Shown in pieces: positions 36,398-49,159 of a DNA stretch of 64,000 bases. A model generated the notes under the pieces. That model was given only the letters and a program-made list of their open reading frames with translations, searched no databases and had not been told where the DNA came from. The position numbers and the translations under genes are program-made. Each line of letters starts with the position of its first letter. Positions within the stretch are counted from its first letter, which is position 1. Source of the stretch: Thermothelomyces thermophilus ATCC 42464 (taxonomy: Eukaryota; Ascomycota; Sordariomycetes; Sordariales; Chaetomiaceae); contig NC_016472.1 in the NCBI RefSeq assembly GCF_000226095.1, positions 3,348,001 to 3,412,000 of the forward strand, in the 5' to 3' direction.

Positions 36398-37475
36398 GCC
36401 AGTCAAGTCACTGTGCCATTATGTAGTAGTGTACACTTTCCCCTCCTTCGATGTCTTCTCATCTAATGACAGAGACTTTACCTTGCACAGACAGACAGAC
36501 AAAACTCCGCGCCAGAGGCCGCGTTTTTTTTAGTGACATCGCAGCGATTCCAAAATTAGCGCCATGAATATCAACAACGAGCTGCTCTTCTTGATTAACA
36601 TGACGCGCGCCAGGGACCGCTTCAGTTTCAAGAGGTCGACGACCAAAATGGCAAAACCTCCCCGAAGCCAAATATAAGCCCGTCCAGTATTAGGGACTTA
36701 GGGGAACGTATGTACGCTCCATAGAGGTGCATAAGGTGTGGTGTGAGGAAAGCGTGGAATGCCAGCCAGGTATGCCAGCCTGGAATCAAGGTCGCGCGAC
36801 CAGACCTCTGTGATACATGCTGACTAGCCCGTTTCTCCTCGGGGCTATTCCCCGTCCGTATCCGTTACCATTTCCCATCGTCGCCCAATTATCCCTTGTC
36901 CTTCGGTCCTTTCTTCATCTTCAAAGCTGGCGTTCAAGCTCTTTGAGCTGCCTAACCGGAAGCTGACCGTAGGTCGTCGTCCAAAATGCAACGTGTCCGC
37001 CAAAAGTAGCAATCGCGAGTTAAAAAGAAAAAAAATGCCCATGACAGGCACTCGAACATCCAGGTCGCTGTATAGTCAAAGGAGTGAAGTCCCAGCTCAC
37101 GGCTGCCCCTCAACAACACCGCAAGATTCGGTGTAATCCTCCAGGGCTGACGCTCGTCCTTTTACGTCTTATTATCGGCGATCTAAGGTTGATGGGTGCA
37201 ATATTCGTTTCCCAACGCCAGTGGATTGCCTACACGGCATCACGGGTTCTTTGTTGTTTCCTGAACCCGTCCGTTTCTGCGTGCTTCAAAGTGCACTGTT
37301 TGTCTTTGAACCGAGCCTACGGCTCGGCTCGTGTTATGTTTTCTCGTTGGTCTCTGTAGCCTAGTGCTTCCTCAGGCAACGGCTAGGACGATGTACTACC
37401 GAGTATGAGGGCGCCGTAACATGGCTGTTTCCTTCAAACACTCTGGGGGTGCAATCCCGCAGGCTATGAGATTTG
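36398..37475. other. Intergenic between convergent genes
   Basis: Just over 1 kb between the ends of ALG12 (+) and the PPZ phosphatase (-). No gene, repeat array or tRNA recognised. Confidence 0.5.
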
Positions 37476-39151
37476 TCAGCCGAGATCCTGCCAAAGACAA
37501 TTAATGATGGGTCGCATCGTGCATACCGGGCTGTTGAGCATCTGGGCTCGCTTATTCCGGCCCTTCTTGATATGGCTCTTGAGGGCATTTGAATCTAGAG
37601 GCTTGAGCAGCTCGAAGCTGCACAGGAGCTCGGCAGACACAGACATGACAGCGCCCCAATTATCAAATTCTCCGCAGTACTACATATTGTTAGCCTCTCT
37701 GGCCCATATACACTGTTGGCAGCGGGCAATACACTCACGTTGGGTGCACTAAACACGGTGACCAGGACCCGATCCGTGAAGAACTCGTAGCCATCCTCAA
37801 CTACCATGTGAGCCCGGCAGACCAAGTCAAAGTCGTTGCCCGCAAGGAAATCGGTGATGACCTTTTTGCCGAAGCAGTAGCTAACCCCTCGCTCATTGGC
37901 CTCCCAATCCTGGTCCATGTCAGCGGGATCGGACCAGAGCAGGTCGTTCAAGAGCCCGTAATCGGGAACATCTGTAGGGCGCGCAATGTTCCGAATGTCG
38001 TCCATGTGGCTAAGCGCCGGAGACAAGCCCCCGTGAACGCAGAAGATCTTGGCCGCCACGATGGCGGCGATGGGAAGGCAGTTAAAGGTATCGATAAAGG
38101 TCTTCCATATCTTCACGTTGCATCTCCGCTTGCATTCGTCATAGAAGCCGTACACGCGTGTGACGTTGGCGCACTCGTGATTGCCACGAAGCAGGAAAAA
38201 ATTCTCAGGATACTTGAGCTTGTAGCAAAGCAGTAGCAGGATGGTCTCAAGGGACTGTTTGCCACGATCCACATAGTCACCCAGGAACAGATAGTTGGAC
38301 TTTGGTGGGAAGCCGCACATCTCAAACATGCGAATAAGGTCCGTGTACTGGCCGTGAACATCTCCGACAATCTTGACGGGAGCATCCAGTTCCAGGAGGG
38401 CCGGCTGGGTGAGCAGGACCTCTCGGGCACGGTGGCAGATGGCCGTAATCTCGGCGTTTTTTAGGCAGACGCTCTTGGTGACCTTACCGGCATAGGCGGC
38501 ATCCAGAAGGCGTTTGATAAAGTCGTCAAGGTCAATATCCTTGATGTCGCTCATCGCGATGCCCGACGTGGATTCGTCCTTGGGCGTCCCCGGCGTGACG
38601 GTTCCCAAGATTGGGTTGGGCGCGTCCTCGCGCTTTACAAGGATGCTCTTCCCGGGTTGCTGTACAGCCGTGTCGGTGTTGGTAGCACCAGAGGGCGGCT
38701 GGTCAGAAACCTGATCAACTTCTCCGCTGGCTTGGGCGGCAGAGACGTCATGCACTCCCGACTTCATCGACGACGACTGAATGGGCGACGGAGGGGGAAT
38801 GTCTTCGGCGGGCGGAGAGGCCACCGTGGGCGTGTCGGGCGACGGCGGCGAGCTCGGCGATGGAAGCGAGTCGGAGCGATTGGCCCGGCCGTGCGGCGAC
38901 CTCCCGCTCTTCCCAGACTTGAGCGAAGCCGCGTCCGACTTATCCGGCGTGTCGCCGCTCGCTAGTACGGCAGAGCTTCGGGGGCTATCCGTCTTGCTGG
39001 AACCGGGGATTTTGGATCGCAGCGAACGAAAGGAGCGGGAGGACTCTCTGGTGTCGGACCTACTGAAGGAGGGGTATGACTGCAGGCCTTCGTCGCCGTT
39101 TCCCGCTGCCTTCGCTGGCGCGGCGGCATCCTTGGAGCTTGAATTGCCCAT
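37476..39151 (-). CDS. PPZ1: Serine/threonine phosphatase of the PPZ type
   Basis: PP1-like phosphatase with a disordered N-terminal arm, controlling cation homeostasis and cell-wall integrity in yeasts. Exons: 39151-37739 and 37679-37476 (AAC|GTGAGT ... TATGTAG|TAC, phase 0); about 538 residues. The MGNSSSK start is a myristoylation signal. A Ser/Pro-rich arm runs to about 200. The catalytic domain has [13 protein letters not shown] (~257), [14 protein letters not shown] (~289), [11 protein letters not shown] (~320), [12 protein letters not shown], and [14 protein letters not shown], where Met is the residue usual in PPZ. The second exon gives [15 protein letters not shown] and [19 protein letters not shown]. 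The tail after MLNSP reads through about 39 bases that look like a tiny intron but are too short to be one, so the last ~15 residues are uncertain. Confidence 0.95.
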
Positions 39152-42100
39152 GGTTTCTCAATGTCGGAGAGCGAGGCTCTGGGACGGAGAAGTCAAGGGG
39201 CTGGACGGCGTGCGCGTGTCAGGTTTGTGGTACCGGCAGGTTCGCCTTTGAATGCCCACAGCCTACCGCTGCACCCGTCTAGAAACTATTGTCTTTCCTC
39301 TTGTGTCCCCAAGGTACTAGGGGGGATGGTAGAAACGCTCGAGGTCGAAGAGCAGAGTGAGGGAGGTGGAGGGAGACCAGCGACCCGGTGAGTGTTCCGT
39401 TTTCGAAGATCCGCGAGCGCGCGCGGCGAGCTGAGCTTCGTCGTTTGGGATAAAGGACGCCGGGGCGTCACGGCGCTTGTCGGACCTGTCGGACAGACGA
39501 AGATCGCCGAGGGATCGGAATCGGCGTCACGGAGGGCCGACGTGGTAAACTCCACGGGCCTGCGGCTATGATGTCAGCCTCGCGGATGTGATCGATCAAC
39601 AAGACCGGCAGAGCAGCACGCAAGCGTAATAGGGAGCGGTCCAAAAAACGCACAAGGGCGCAAGCCAATTACTGATACCGGGAAACGGAATGCCAAACGA
39701 GAGAGAAATTGTGGGGTGGAGGGATTGCGAACAGACACGACGTCGTGGGGAACTATGAAAGCCAAAAAAAATGATGGGGAGGGGGACGCAGAAAAAAAAT
39801 CAACCTACGCTTCGGCTGATAAGGAGCACGTAACTTGGTGCTATCGCGCCAAGGCAGAAGGAGGAGCCAGGCTGCTGAGCCGGTTCGCGTTGGCGGGCGG
39901 CTGCTATTATGGTAGGTTGAAGATAACCGTAGGAGATTTCGAGTGAAGGCGATGATATGGTCGAGGTGCGTAGCTAAGCTTAGAGGGAGGTAACTCGGTC
40001 GGCTGACAAGGTCAAACACGCGCGCAGTTCGCCGCGGTTGCAGGGTCGCCACTACGCTAGGCTTGGTTGCCACGGCCGAGGATCCCGGTCAGAGGTCGAA
40101 CGACCACCCCCTCGGCGATTGTGTTGGGTGTGTTTGGGCAAAGAAAATGAGATTCAGCCAAGTATCAGGAGGTCCGGGGGTGTTTCAGGGTCCGCGAGCA
40201 CCTGCTGCAGGCTGCTCGGCGCAAGAGGTTGGATAGGGGAGGCTGATTGGCAATTTGTTACCTTGTGTCGAACAGATTTCGAAGTTCTGGGGAACAATGG
40301 GCTGCCGTCGTCATCGGGTTGCGGATGCGCAAAGGATTGGTGGGGGGGGGGGACTACTTTTTTTGATACACTTTCTTGAACAGGTTGGTGCTGACCGGGG
40401 TGCAGCTCCAAAGTCGAAGCTCAGCGCTGGGGATGGCGAATTGGTGGCAACGACGCTGAGGGGAGGGGAGGGGAGGGGAGGGTGTTCAAAATGGAAAGAT
40501 GGGATAATTAACGAGCGGTGCCACGAGTTTTTGAGGGTTGTTGCCTATCGGCACGGACGGGAGACGCAATGGGCTTTGAAAAGAAGGCAGGCGCTTCTTT
40601 GGGACAATTGCTGGGCCAAGTTGGTAGCACGTGCCTCATCTCCCGCTGGAGTTGAGGCGGTTGCACATTGCATGCAGCTCTTCTTGGCTAGCGCGCCCCG
40701 CATTCTCAGCGTGCCTTGCACCTAACCTTGCGGCCAGAGCGGTCCATGACAGATCACATCGTACAGTACATAGTACTTGGACAAAGGCAAAAAGAGGCCA
40801 TGATTCTGGCAATCCCAACCGGCGCATCGTAAAGATTTATGAATGTCAATTTGGAGTGCGAAATTCAAGGGACTTTGTTGGGACTGTATATGAAACAGGA
40901 TGACGCGCGAGTCTTATCATGGTCTTGGCTTCAGGCTGCCCTGCCTTGGCGGTGCCGGATGTGAGACAGAAACCGCCTTGGTCCTGTCATCAACCTGGGC
41001 CCAGGCTGGGTGAATCAACCATCAACCGTGACAAGCGCATCTCGCGATGTCCGTAGGGTACGTACTAACCTGACGCTAGCGGCGGATACCAACACTACAC
41101 TACACTACACTCCGCTACTAGAACTATACTGCGCTCCGCTACTTATTGCGGCAAGCTCGGGGACGAAATACGCTTTGGTACGACGCACCGGAACGGAAGA
41201 CTGCCGATGAATGCGCCGCTATGTGAGGCCCCTGGTACAAGTACGAGTGTTTCTCTTTGGTCGGAGCTGAGGCCCAGGGGCGTCGGTTGGGATTGCCCCC
41301 CAGTTATCCGCACTTTTTTTACCCTGGCTGACCTCTGTGCGCCGCGTGTATCCAGCCACATGACCTCTTTCACTCCTTCTAGGTGCCGGATCTGGGGGAG
41401 CGGTGTGGTACAAATATTCATCAGTCGTCGAGGAAGAGATTTCTCCAGGACCCGAATGATTCGGTCTCCGGCCCCGGTGAGTGGTTCGCTTCCGTCTTCG
41501 CACAAGTGCGACAGCTGCAGGTCGCTGCATCTATCCCACTTGGGACTTGGGGTTTGGTGGGGGTTGTCGGGAGGCTGGTTCAAAACATCATACGTAGTAC
41601 TCCGTCCACGAGTGAAGAGGGGAAGAGGCGACCGAGCCGGCTGCCCCCGCCCCGCTGGTTCGGGCTGCCGAACGGGATGTCGCCAGCACATGTGGCAACT
41701 GTCGATTTCCGCTTCGTGGCACGGAAAGGGGCCGCCAAACTGTCATGACTGCCGCCGAACAGTAAGATGGCGTCCTTATCTTGACTACATTTCGTTGCAG
41801 TTCCATGCCCACGCTCAAAATGCTCACAGACACCAGGCCGGCCGCTGTTTCGGCCTATGGTATGGTAAGAGGTCAAGGCCGGCGGCCGGCCCACCGGCCT
41901 TCTGAATGTAACTCGCCCTTCCCGGACCCGGCAGCCCCCCCCCTTTGGTGGCCCGGAACACGGAGCCGGTGACGGGCCATGAGGATGCGGATCGGGGTGG
42001 GTTTCCTCGAGCCTTGGCAATAACGTGGCTTTGGCTCCTCACCGCCTGAGCGCCCTCCCCACCGTCCCGTCAACGTGGAAACGGACGAGCTGCCAAATTT

Positions 42101-44220
42101 AGAAATCGCCTCTGAGCCGTTCACTGACAAGTGTCGGAACTAGAACGTGGTCCAGCCACCGCCGTGGTCGTGGAGGACACCGCCGTGGCTGGCCCCCAAA
42201 GCAGCACAAGACTGTGCTATTCCGTGGCGTGGTGTAGACATTGGACAAATCGGTAGGGCTCGGATGGAGCACTCACGGCGATTTCAACCGAGGGCTGTTG
42301 AGCACTTTCCAGACACATCCGGGCCTGCGACGTGACTGACGGATTCAGATGCAGCTTTTCGAGCTAGTCTAAGGGAAAGCGACTGAGTGAGACACAACGT
42401 GATGGATGCGTTGTTTCTTGCGCGGAGTTGCTGTCGACGGTTTCGTATCGACACGGTTTGACTCAACCGTTTCAGTCGTCTCAGAGGCACTTCAAGCTCA
42501 CGGATCAGTCGCAAACAAAATTGAGGTTGAGCCATCTTGTGAAGCTAAGCCTTGAAGCTGTCGTAAGCTTCGCTGCGGGGACCCAGGGAAATGGTCCCCC
42601 ACTGTCGGGCTGCTTCCCATCTGGCAAGGCTGGCCACTGGGGGGCGACAAAATCTGTCAGTGCGTTTCTTTCTTGTCAGTCGGTCGTCTTCGGGCAAGAC
42701 GCGTTTGCTGTGGCTGGAACTCCAGCAGACGACCTCATCGAGGTGGAGCGTTCGGAGTGCAACACCAATGGCCGAAATTGGCCTTGTGCCGAAAAGATCA
42801 GCCCGACTTGATTGACGGATCTGCACCACCAAAAAAAAAAAAAAAAAAAAAAAAAAAACTGATTGTTTCGACACTCTCGTCGGTCTGAAAGATGGTTGTC
42901 TGCTGCCTTCCTCTCGAACACAAGTTGAGTTGGGCATTTCTAAAAAGGTCCGTCCGAAGGAAGTGGGATGGGTCTCGTTTCGTGGTGGGCGGTTTGCCGT
43001 TTCTGGCCCTTACTGTGTAATCCGTACTCTGCAACCGCGTCTGGTACTGGCTGTCCTGTGTGCGGGAAGGATGCTCGTCCACAACCCCCGAACAAACCAA
43101 ACACGCCTGAAGCAACAAGCCCGACCAGGATCGGGCTTCTCTGTTGTGTATGTGCGTTCCATAATCAGCACGGAGCCATGGGATAGCATCCTTGGAGCCC
43201 AGGTTGGTGAGGCAGCCATGCAGTGATGATGTACCTTCCGTCGATCCGCAATCTTCCTCGCTTGCGCGAAACAGCGAACCAGCGAACAAACGCGCGCAGT
43301 TAGTCTCCTGCCAAAAAAAAAAAAAAAATCCCTTCCGTTTTGGATTTCGGTGATTACTGTTGATGCTAGCATTTGATACCCACACTCTGATAGGGGCATT
43401 ACGGTACTTCGTAGCGTAGGTGTAGGGCTTGAGATTTCTGGGCAGGCGTTCGCGCCGCGCTGCGGCCGGAAACTTACGTAGTCGTATCCTACTGTAGTAC
43501 ACAGTAGATGGAGAAAATGAGGGCTTGGCTTGGAGGCCTACGTGTGTTGGTGTACTCCGTACGTATGTACGTATGTAATCCATAGTGGCCGGGGGTCTAA
43601 CTATTGCATGACAGGGCAGCGCAGCTTGATGAGCCCCCTCAGCCAGTTGCCCCAGGCTGCCAGTTGCCGCCCCTGCCCCTCCTCTTCTTTCGCTCGTGCC
43701 TTCTTGATCAGAGGTGGGAGTGGGGGAGGAGAGGGTCGTCTGGTTTGGCTGCGGACCGGGAAGTGGGTCCAAGCGGCTGCTCGCAAGGGTGATGTGGTGG
43801 TCCCGGGCCAACTGCGCCACCTGCCGACCGTGAGCACCGCCCTCCTGCGAGCAGGGAACCCTGCCAACCGTCACCACCGGTTTTGTTTGGCGTTCAACTC
43901 GCCTAAGAGAACGGGCAGCCCAGCCCGGAGTTTGAGTTTTTATTTATCTCAAAACATCCCGCCCGCCCACTGCACAACCAGTCGGCCCTTCTTTCCGTGG
44001 TCAACCTCCCATCGTTTATTTTACAATCTTTGGTCGTTTTCTCTCGGAGTCTCTCGTTGCACTCCTAACACCTTCGAGTCTCAGCCCAGGCATCCGAGGC
44101 ATCCGCGCAACTGCGTCAGATCGACTTACGTCACCCCACTCTCGCTGCTTATCCAACAGCGGATAACTCCCCGACTGCCCAGAGAATTTGCAGTAGAGGG
44201 ACGACCGCACAACCGACGCA
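39152..44220. other. Long gene-free stretch
   Basis: 5 kb between two genes facing away from each other (PPZ, - and SUR7-like, +), so both 5' regions lie at its ends. Contains TACGTAGTACTCCGT (41591-41605), TGTAATCCGTACTC (43015-43030), TGTACTCCGTACGTATGTAC (43551-43570), A-runs at 42831-42858 and 43313-43328, a GGGGA run near 40463-40480 and ACACT repeats near 41095-41112. Open frames here (for example 42798-43877, minus) cross A-runs and show no family pattern. Confidence 0.45.
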
Positions 44221-45225
44221 ATGGCGAGCTTTGGGCGATTCGTGTGCGTGCTGGTACCGTTCCTGCTGACGCTGGCATCGTTGATTGCCTTGCTGGTAGC
44301 AGGTTTGGCGGGCATCGCCGACAAGAGCCTCTACATGTTCCGCCTGAACCTGACGGACCTCTCGCTGTCGCCGCAGTCGGTCAGCAGCATCCTCGACGGG
44401 TCCGGCGTCAACGTGCCGGATCTGAAGGATGTCGACCTCCCGAACGTCGACTTTCCCAACTTCCAATCCGGCAAGCGCCAGGTATCATCGAGTGGCAACC
44501 TCACGGCGGCCGACCTCGGCTTGTACGACGTCTACGATGTGAACGTGTGGAACTACTGCTACACCACGCGCAACGGGACTCGCGACTGCACCAAGGGTTC
44601 CTTTGACTGGGCATCCACGGCGCTCAATTCGTCGACCAACGACTTCAACAACATGCTGACGGCGACCGGACTGAACGTGACGCTGCCCAAGGAGATCACG
44701 GGAGCCGTCAAGACCTTCGGCAAAGTCTCCAAGTGGACCCAGGTCGTCTTTATTATCGCCTACGTGGCGCTGGCCCTCGAGCTCCTCTTTGGCCTCTTCG
44801 CCAACTGCAGCCGCGCCTTCTCGTGCGTCACCTGGTTGATCGCCGCGGTCGCGATCGTCGCCGCGGGCGCCGCCGCCGGCCTGGCCACTGCGACCGCCAC
44901 CGTCGTCGTCGGCGCCGTCAAGGCATCCCCGGACCTGTACGGGCTCGAGGCCCACCTCAACAACCGGTTTCTCGCGGCCATCTGGCTCGGCGTGGCCCTC
45001 GCGCTGGCGGCCGGCCTCTTCTGGATGTTCACCATCTGCTGCTGCAAGCCCGACCACTCGTCCAGCCGCGGCTACGGCGCGTCGGAGAAGTTTATTCCCC
45101 GCAGCCCCGGCTACCAGCGCCTCAGCGAGCCTGGCGGCTACCCGAGCAACTATGCCCGGCCGTACGTTGGCGCGTCATCACAGCGTGCTGATGCATACGA
45201 GCCGTACTCGCACGCTCGAGTCTAG
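44221..45225 (+). CDS. SUR7/PalI-family membrane protein
   Basis: Single-exon gene, 334 residues, plasma-membrane tetraspan of the SUR7/PalI type. Helix 1 lies at about 7-32 (FVCVLVPFLLTLASLIALLV). A large extracellular loop follows, with several N-x-S/T sites and the family pattern VWNYCYTTRNGTRDCTKGSF (C...C pair). Helices 2-4 lie at about 175-195, 200-235 and 260-282 (FLAAIWLGVALALAAGLFW). The cytoplasmic tail is Ser/Tyr/Pro-rich. SUR7 proteins mark eisosome/MCC domains; PIL1 at 56.7 kb in this window is the partner system, though the two are not adjacent. I place it in the family but cannot say which yeast paralogue it matches. Confidence 0.9.
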   Translation: MASFGRFVCVLVPFLLTLASLIALLVAGLAGIADKSLYMFRLNLTDLSLSPQSVSSILDGSGVNVPDLKDVDLPNVDFPNFQSGKRQVSSSGNLTAADLGLYDVYDVNVWNYCYTTRNGTRDCTKGSFDWASTALNSSTNDFNNMLTATGLNVTLPKEITGAVKTFGKVSKWTQVVFIIAYVALALELLFGLFANCSRAFSCVTWLIAAVAIVAAGAAAGLATATATVVVGAVKASPDLYGLEAHLNNRFLAAIWLGVALALAAGLFWMFTICCCKPDHSSSRGYGASEKFIPRSPGYQRLSEPGGYPSNYARPYVGASSQRADAYEPYSHARV

Positions 45226-46653
45226 AGAAATTCGACGAAAAAGGAATAAAAAAATGGCGGCTGTGGCGAACAGGCCCTGGGACTTGGGCAGGTAGGGAGC
45301 AGCTGTCCCGTACGGCCTTGGTGGATCTGTCTATTGTTGAATGTTACCTCTCTCTCGCCGCTGTCTTGAGCTGCATCAATTTGGCGTTTTGGGTGGTTCT
45401 TCTTCTTCTTATTTTTTTTTTTTTCTCTTGGAAGGAATCGGGACTTTTTTGTGGGTGGAGGACTCAAGGTGGCTGGCAGCTTAGACGCCTCATGGATGAT
45501 ATTCTCGCTACGATACCCTAAATTGGGGGTCATGATGAATGGAATTTATGACTACGGTTCTCAAGCATCCCGAATCTCTACCTGATTGCCGTGCAACCTG
45601 CTTCGTTCGATATGCTGAACAGCCGCCGGAACCTCGCACCTCGGCGATCAGACCACTACCCAAAAGCTCTCTGCTGCTGCCTATCAGTTGGGGAGGTTGT
45701 TCGCTGTGTTGGTGTTGGGAATCATACTACCGGTAACCCCTGCTTATCTGGGTGGCTGGTTGGTCGGTTTTCTGGGCTGGACCAACAGTCCGCTCCTTCG
45801 AGACTGTCACAAGCCACGGAAGTCAGCTTCTATAGGATCTCGCCAATGTCGGTGTTTGCATATACTAGTGTACTGTGGTATTGTACTGTAGTCCATGCCC
45901 CTCGTCCATGCTACCGATGGTTGGTTGGTTCAACCCGCAACTCCTACGAGGGCTGCCAGCACAACACATGGCACTCGGCCTCCGGACTTAGTGTTGGCGG
46001 TGCCCGAAACCTCCATTGTTTCCCGTGCCGCACCGTTGGCAGCAACTGCGCGGTCCCATGGCGTGCCTGCATGAACTAAGGTCCAACTGCTTACGGACGA
46101 GAAAATGCGCACCAGGAAAAACTCCACCGAAGCTGGATAGGCAGAGAGCACGAAAACGACCCCTGTACTAGTTAAATCCGTGGTAAAAACACCGCACGCC
46201 GGAGCGTTTATGGGTTGGGGGCGAAAAACAACCGACGTCAGAGACCGTTTCGAGGGAGCCGTTTCGAGGGAATTTTATCGAACCAGAAGAGGAAGGTTGG
46301 ACAAGGTAGAATATTTTAGCTAACTAAGCAGTAAGTAAGCAAATAAAAAAGACAACCGAACCAAGCAGCTCGATGCAGCATGTTTTTAAGTGTTTGCATG
46401 GAAACATTGTGTGAAATGATTAGGGATACGCACTTTCCTTGCCCAAGAGTAGACAGGGTTAGGGTTCATGCACAACCTCCAATGGTGTAGGAGGGGAACT
46501 TCTGGGGTCTCAAAAGTGGAAATTTCCAAACTCGACATGATTCGAATGAGCAAGCAGTCGCAACAAATATGGAGAATCGGCTTTTTCAACGGCAGACCGT
46601 ATGAGCCAGAAAAACCTGGGGACATCCTAGGTACCAGCAATGAATTGGCCAGG
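45226..46653. other. Intergenic, no gene seen
   Basis: 1.4 kb between the SUR7-like gene and the WD-repeat gene, both on the plus strand. T-run at 45412-45424. The GGTTGGTT and similar short repeats near 45,755-45,930 show no structure I can assign. Confidence 0.45.
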
Positions 46654-49121
46654 ATGGCGCAAAAGGTATGAAATCAGAATTAATATGAAAGAGAAAAAAT
46701 AAAAAAAAAGAAAAAGAGGAAAAAAAGAAAGAGGGGCGAAAAGAAAATACATCGTGACATCTTGACCCGCTCAAGTCACTCGCTAATACGTCTTAGAGCA
46801 GGGTCGTCACACGGCTGGAGCACAGCTATGCTCTCAGCCCCGTAACCGCCCTCGCCTTCTACGAAGTCGGGCCCGACCGAGTCCTCCTCCTCGCGGGCGA
46901 AGACACCTGGCTCAAGGTCTATGATAGCCAAACGTGCCGTCTGCTCGGCCAGCTCAACGTCTTCCACTCCCAGCCCGTCCACGGCATCTACGTCTCTCAG
47001 TCGAAAAGAAACGGGGAGACCAAGCTGCTCATCTGGGGCGGCCGCTCCGTCACCCTCCTCCCCGACTCCTCCCTCCAGGCCCTCATCACCGGCCAGATCG
47101 CCCCGCCCCGGCCGGTCGAGTCCTACGCTTCGGACTGGATCTACGACGGCATCCTCTTTCCCGACCCGGACCCGGACCCGGACCCGGACCCGGACGCAGC
47201 AGAGACCAGCACCCCGGCTACCACCACCGGCGCCCTGGTGACAGCCCACAACGAGATCCTCCCCCTGACTTGGGCCGCCGGAGCGGACCGGGACCGCCGG
47301 GCCGGCCGCCTCGCCTTCGGGCTCCTGACCTCGCCCTCCCGCCCGATCCTCTACTCGGCCAGCCTGGCCCTGCTGCCGGAGCCCGGCGCCATCCTGGTCG
47401 CCGCCGGCACCGTGTTCGGCGAGATCATCGTCTGGAAGTACCACCATCACGCCGACCGGGCCGCCGTATCAGGATCGGGGTCCGCATCGGGAGCGCGGAG
47501 CCGCCGCCGCCGCCGACCCGCCTGGGAGGTGCTGTTCGTCTTTACCGGCCACGAGGGGTCCGTCTTTGGCGTCTGCATCTCCCCCGAGCTGAGGAGGACC
47601 GACGCCGAGGGGGCGGCGCCGCTGAGGCTGCTGGCAAGCTGCAGCGACGATCGGACCGTGCGGGTCTGGGACATCACAGAGAGGGCGCAGGAGGAGACCG
47701 CTCGTCCTGACGGGGCTGCGGCTGTCACTCCTGCCGGCGAGGAAGAAGCCGGAGCCGGGACGGTTCTCTTGGACGGGGCGAGAGAGACGGGCTTTGGTGG
47801 TGGTGGCGATGGTGGTGATGGTGGTGATGGTGGCGGCGGCCAAGGGGGGAACTCCGAGGTCGGGAGAGAGAGCGCAGGGGATTCGGCCAGGTGCGTTGCC
47901 GTTGCCATGGGGCACGTGTCGAGGATATGGCACGTCAAGTTCGGCAGGGCGCTGCTGGGTGGGGGTTCAGGAACGATCGAGATCTACTCGTTTGGCGAGG
48001 ACTGTTCGAGGCAGAAATGGGAGCTAGACCTGGGCCCCTGGCGAGAGCCGGGGTCCGAGAGGAAGGTCGGGACTCTGCGGCATTGCGGCGCCAGTACGTG
48101 CCACGATGGGAAGAATATCTGGTCCGCCGCGGTGCTGAACAGGGGGGCGCCCATCGAGCCTCTGACGGCGACCGGCGGGGCAGATGGCAAGATCGTCGTG
48201 TCGGGGAGACTCGGGGCCGCCGCCAGCTCACGTGTCGGCACCTACGAAGACTTGGATATCAGTCTGACCTTTGACGAGATTCTTGGGCAAGTGGGCGGTC
48301 CCGACTCTACCGCCGTGCTGCCGACCAACAACAAGGCCGCCAAGCATGCCTTTCAGCGGTACGCCTTCCTGTCCGACACGGTTCTTGCGGCCACGGCACA
48401 GGGAAGGCTCTTTCTCGCGACCATGGGACACCCCCTGGTTTGGGAAGAAGTTCGGGCGCCCGACTCCACCGTTGCTGATCTGAGGCCGTACAACGTCGTC
48501 AAGAGCCCGGCAAAGGACACGGCCGTCATCGGGAGCGCTAGCGGCAGGGTCTATCTGTTCCACAGAGGAGAGATCCGCGAGCTAGCCAGTCTCCCCGAGA
48601 AGGTATCCGATATCATCCTCCTGGGCGGCCGCGCCGGGGACGGACAACCCTGGTCCGTCCTCGTCAACATCCTTGGCCTCGACCATGCCCTCCTCCTCCG
48701 CTTCGACCCATCCACCAACGCCGCCACCATCGACGGCCGCAAAGTCCGGCTTCCAGAGCATTACATTGTCACGGCAGCCGCCTTTTGCAATGACACGCTC
48801 ATCCTAGGCTCCCGCACTGGTTCACTGACCGTGTATGCGACCGACACAGAGACGAACGACTTCATACCCCTGGCCTCCCGCAAGGACTGCAAGACCAAAG
48901 ACGCCATCACTTGCATCTTGCCCATCCCAGGGACGCCGGCAAGCCAGACCTCATTCTCAACCACCTGCCGCGACGGCAAGTACCGTATCTATAACCTCGT
49001 AGCGTCTCCGCACAATGCCAGCCTAAACCTGCAACATGAGATCGTCCCTCCACTCAACACCCTCGAGGGAGCCTTCTTCACCACCTCCGCACCAACCGCT
49101 TCCCGCCAAAAGAGCCCGCTT

Positions 49122-49159
<38 letters not shown>

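Noticed and set aside
36680-37140. Possible tRNA-like or small RNA sequence in the ALG12/PPZ intergenic region
   Set aside because: No cloverleaf, B-box (GGTTCGAANCC) or 5S-type internal control sequence could be found here or elsewhere in the window.
37440-37478. Tiny second intron at the end of the PPZ gene
   Set aside because: The GT-to-AG distance of about 39 bases is below the usual fungal minimum and reading through reaches the same stop codon.
42798-43877. 359-codon minus-strand open frame
   Set aside because: It reads through two long A-runs as poly-Phe, contains the intergenic TACGGAGTA motif and shows no family pattern; likely chance.
46468-46671. 67-codon frame upstream of the WDR6-type gene as a longer first exon
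   Set aside because: It is in phase with the proposed micro-exon, but nothing in it looks conserved; the shortest exon with ATG is preferred, with uncertainty noted.
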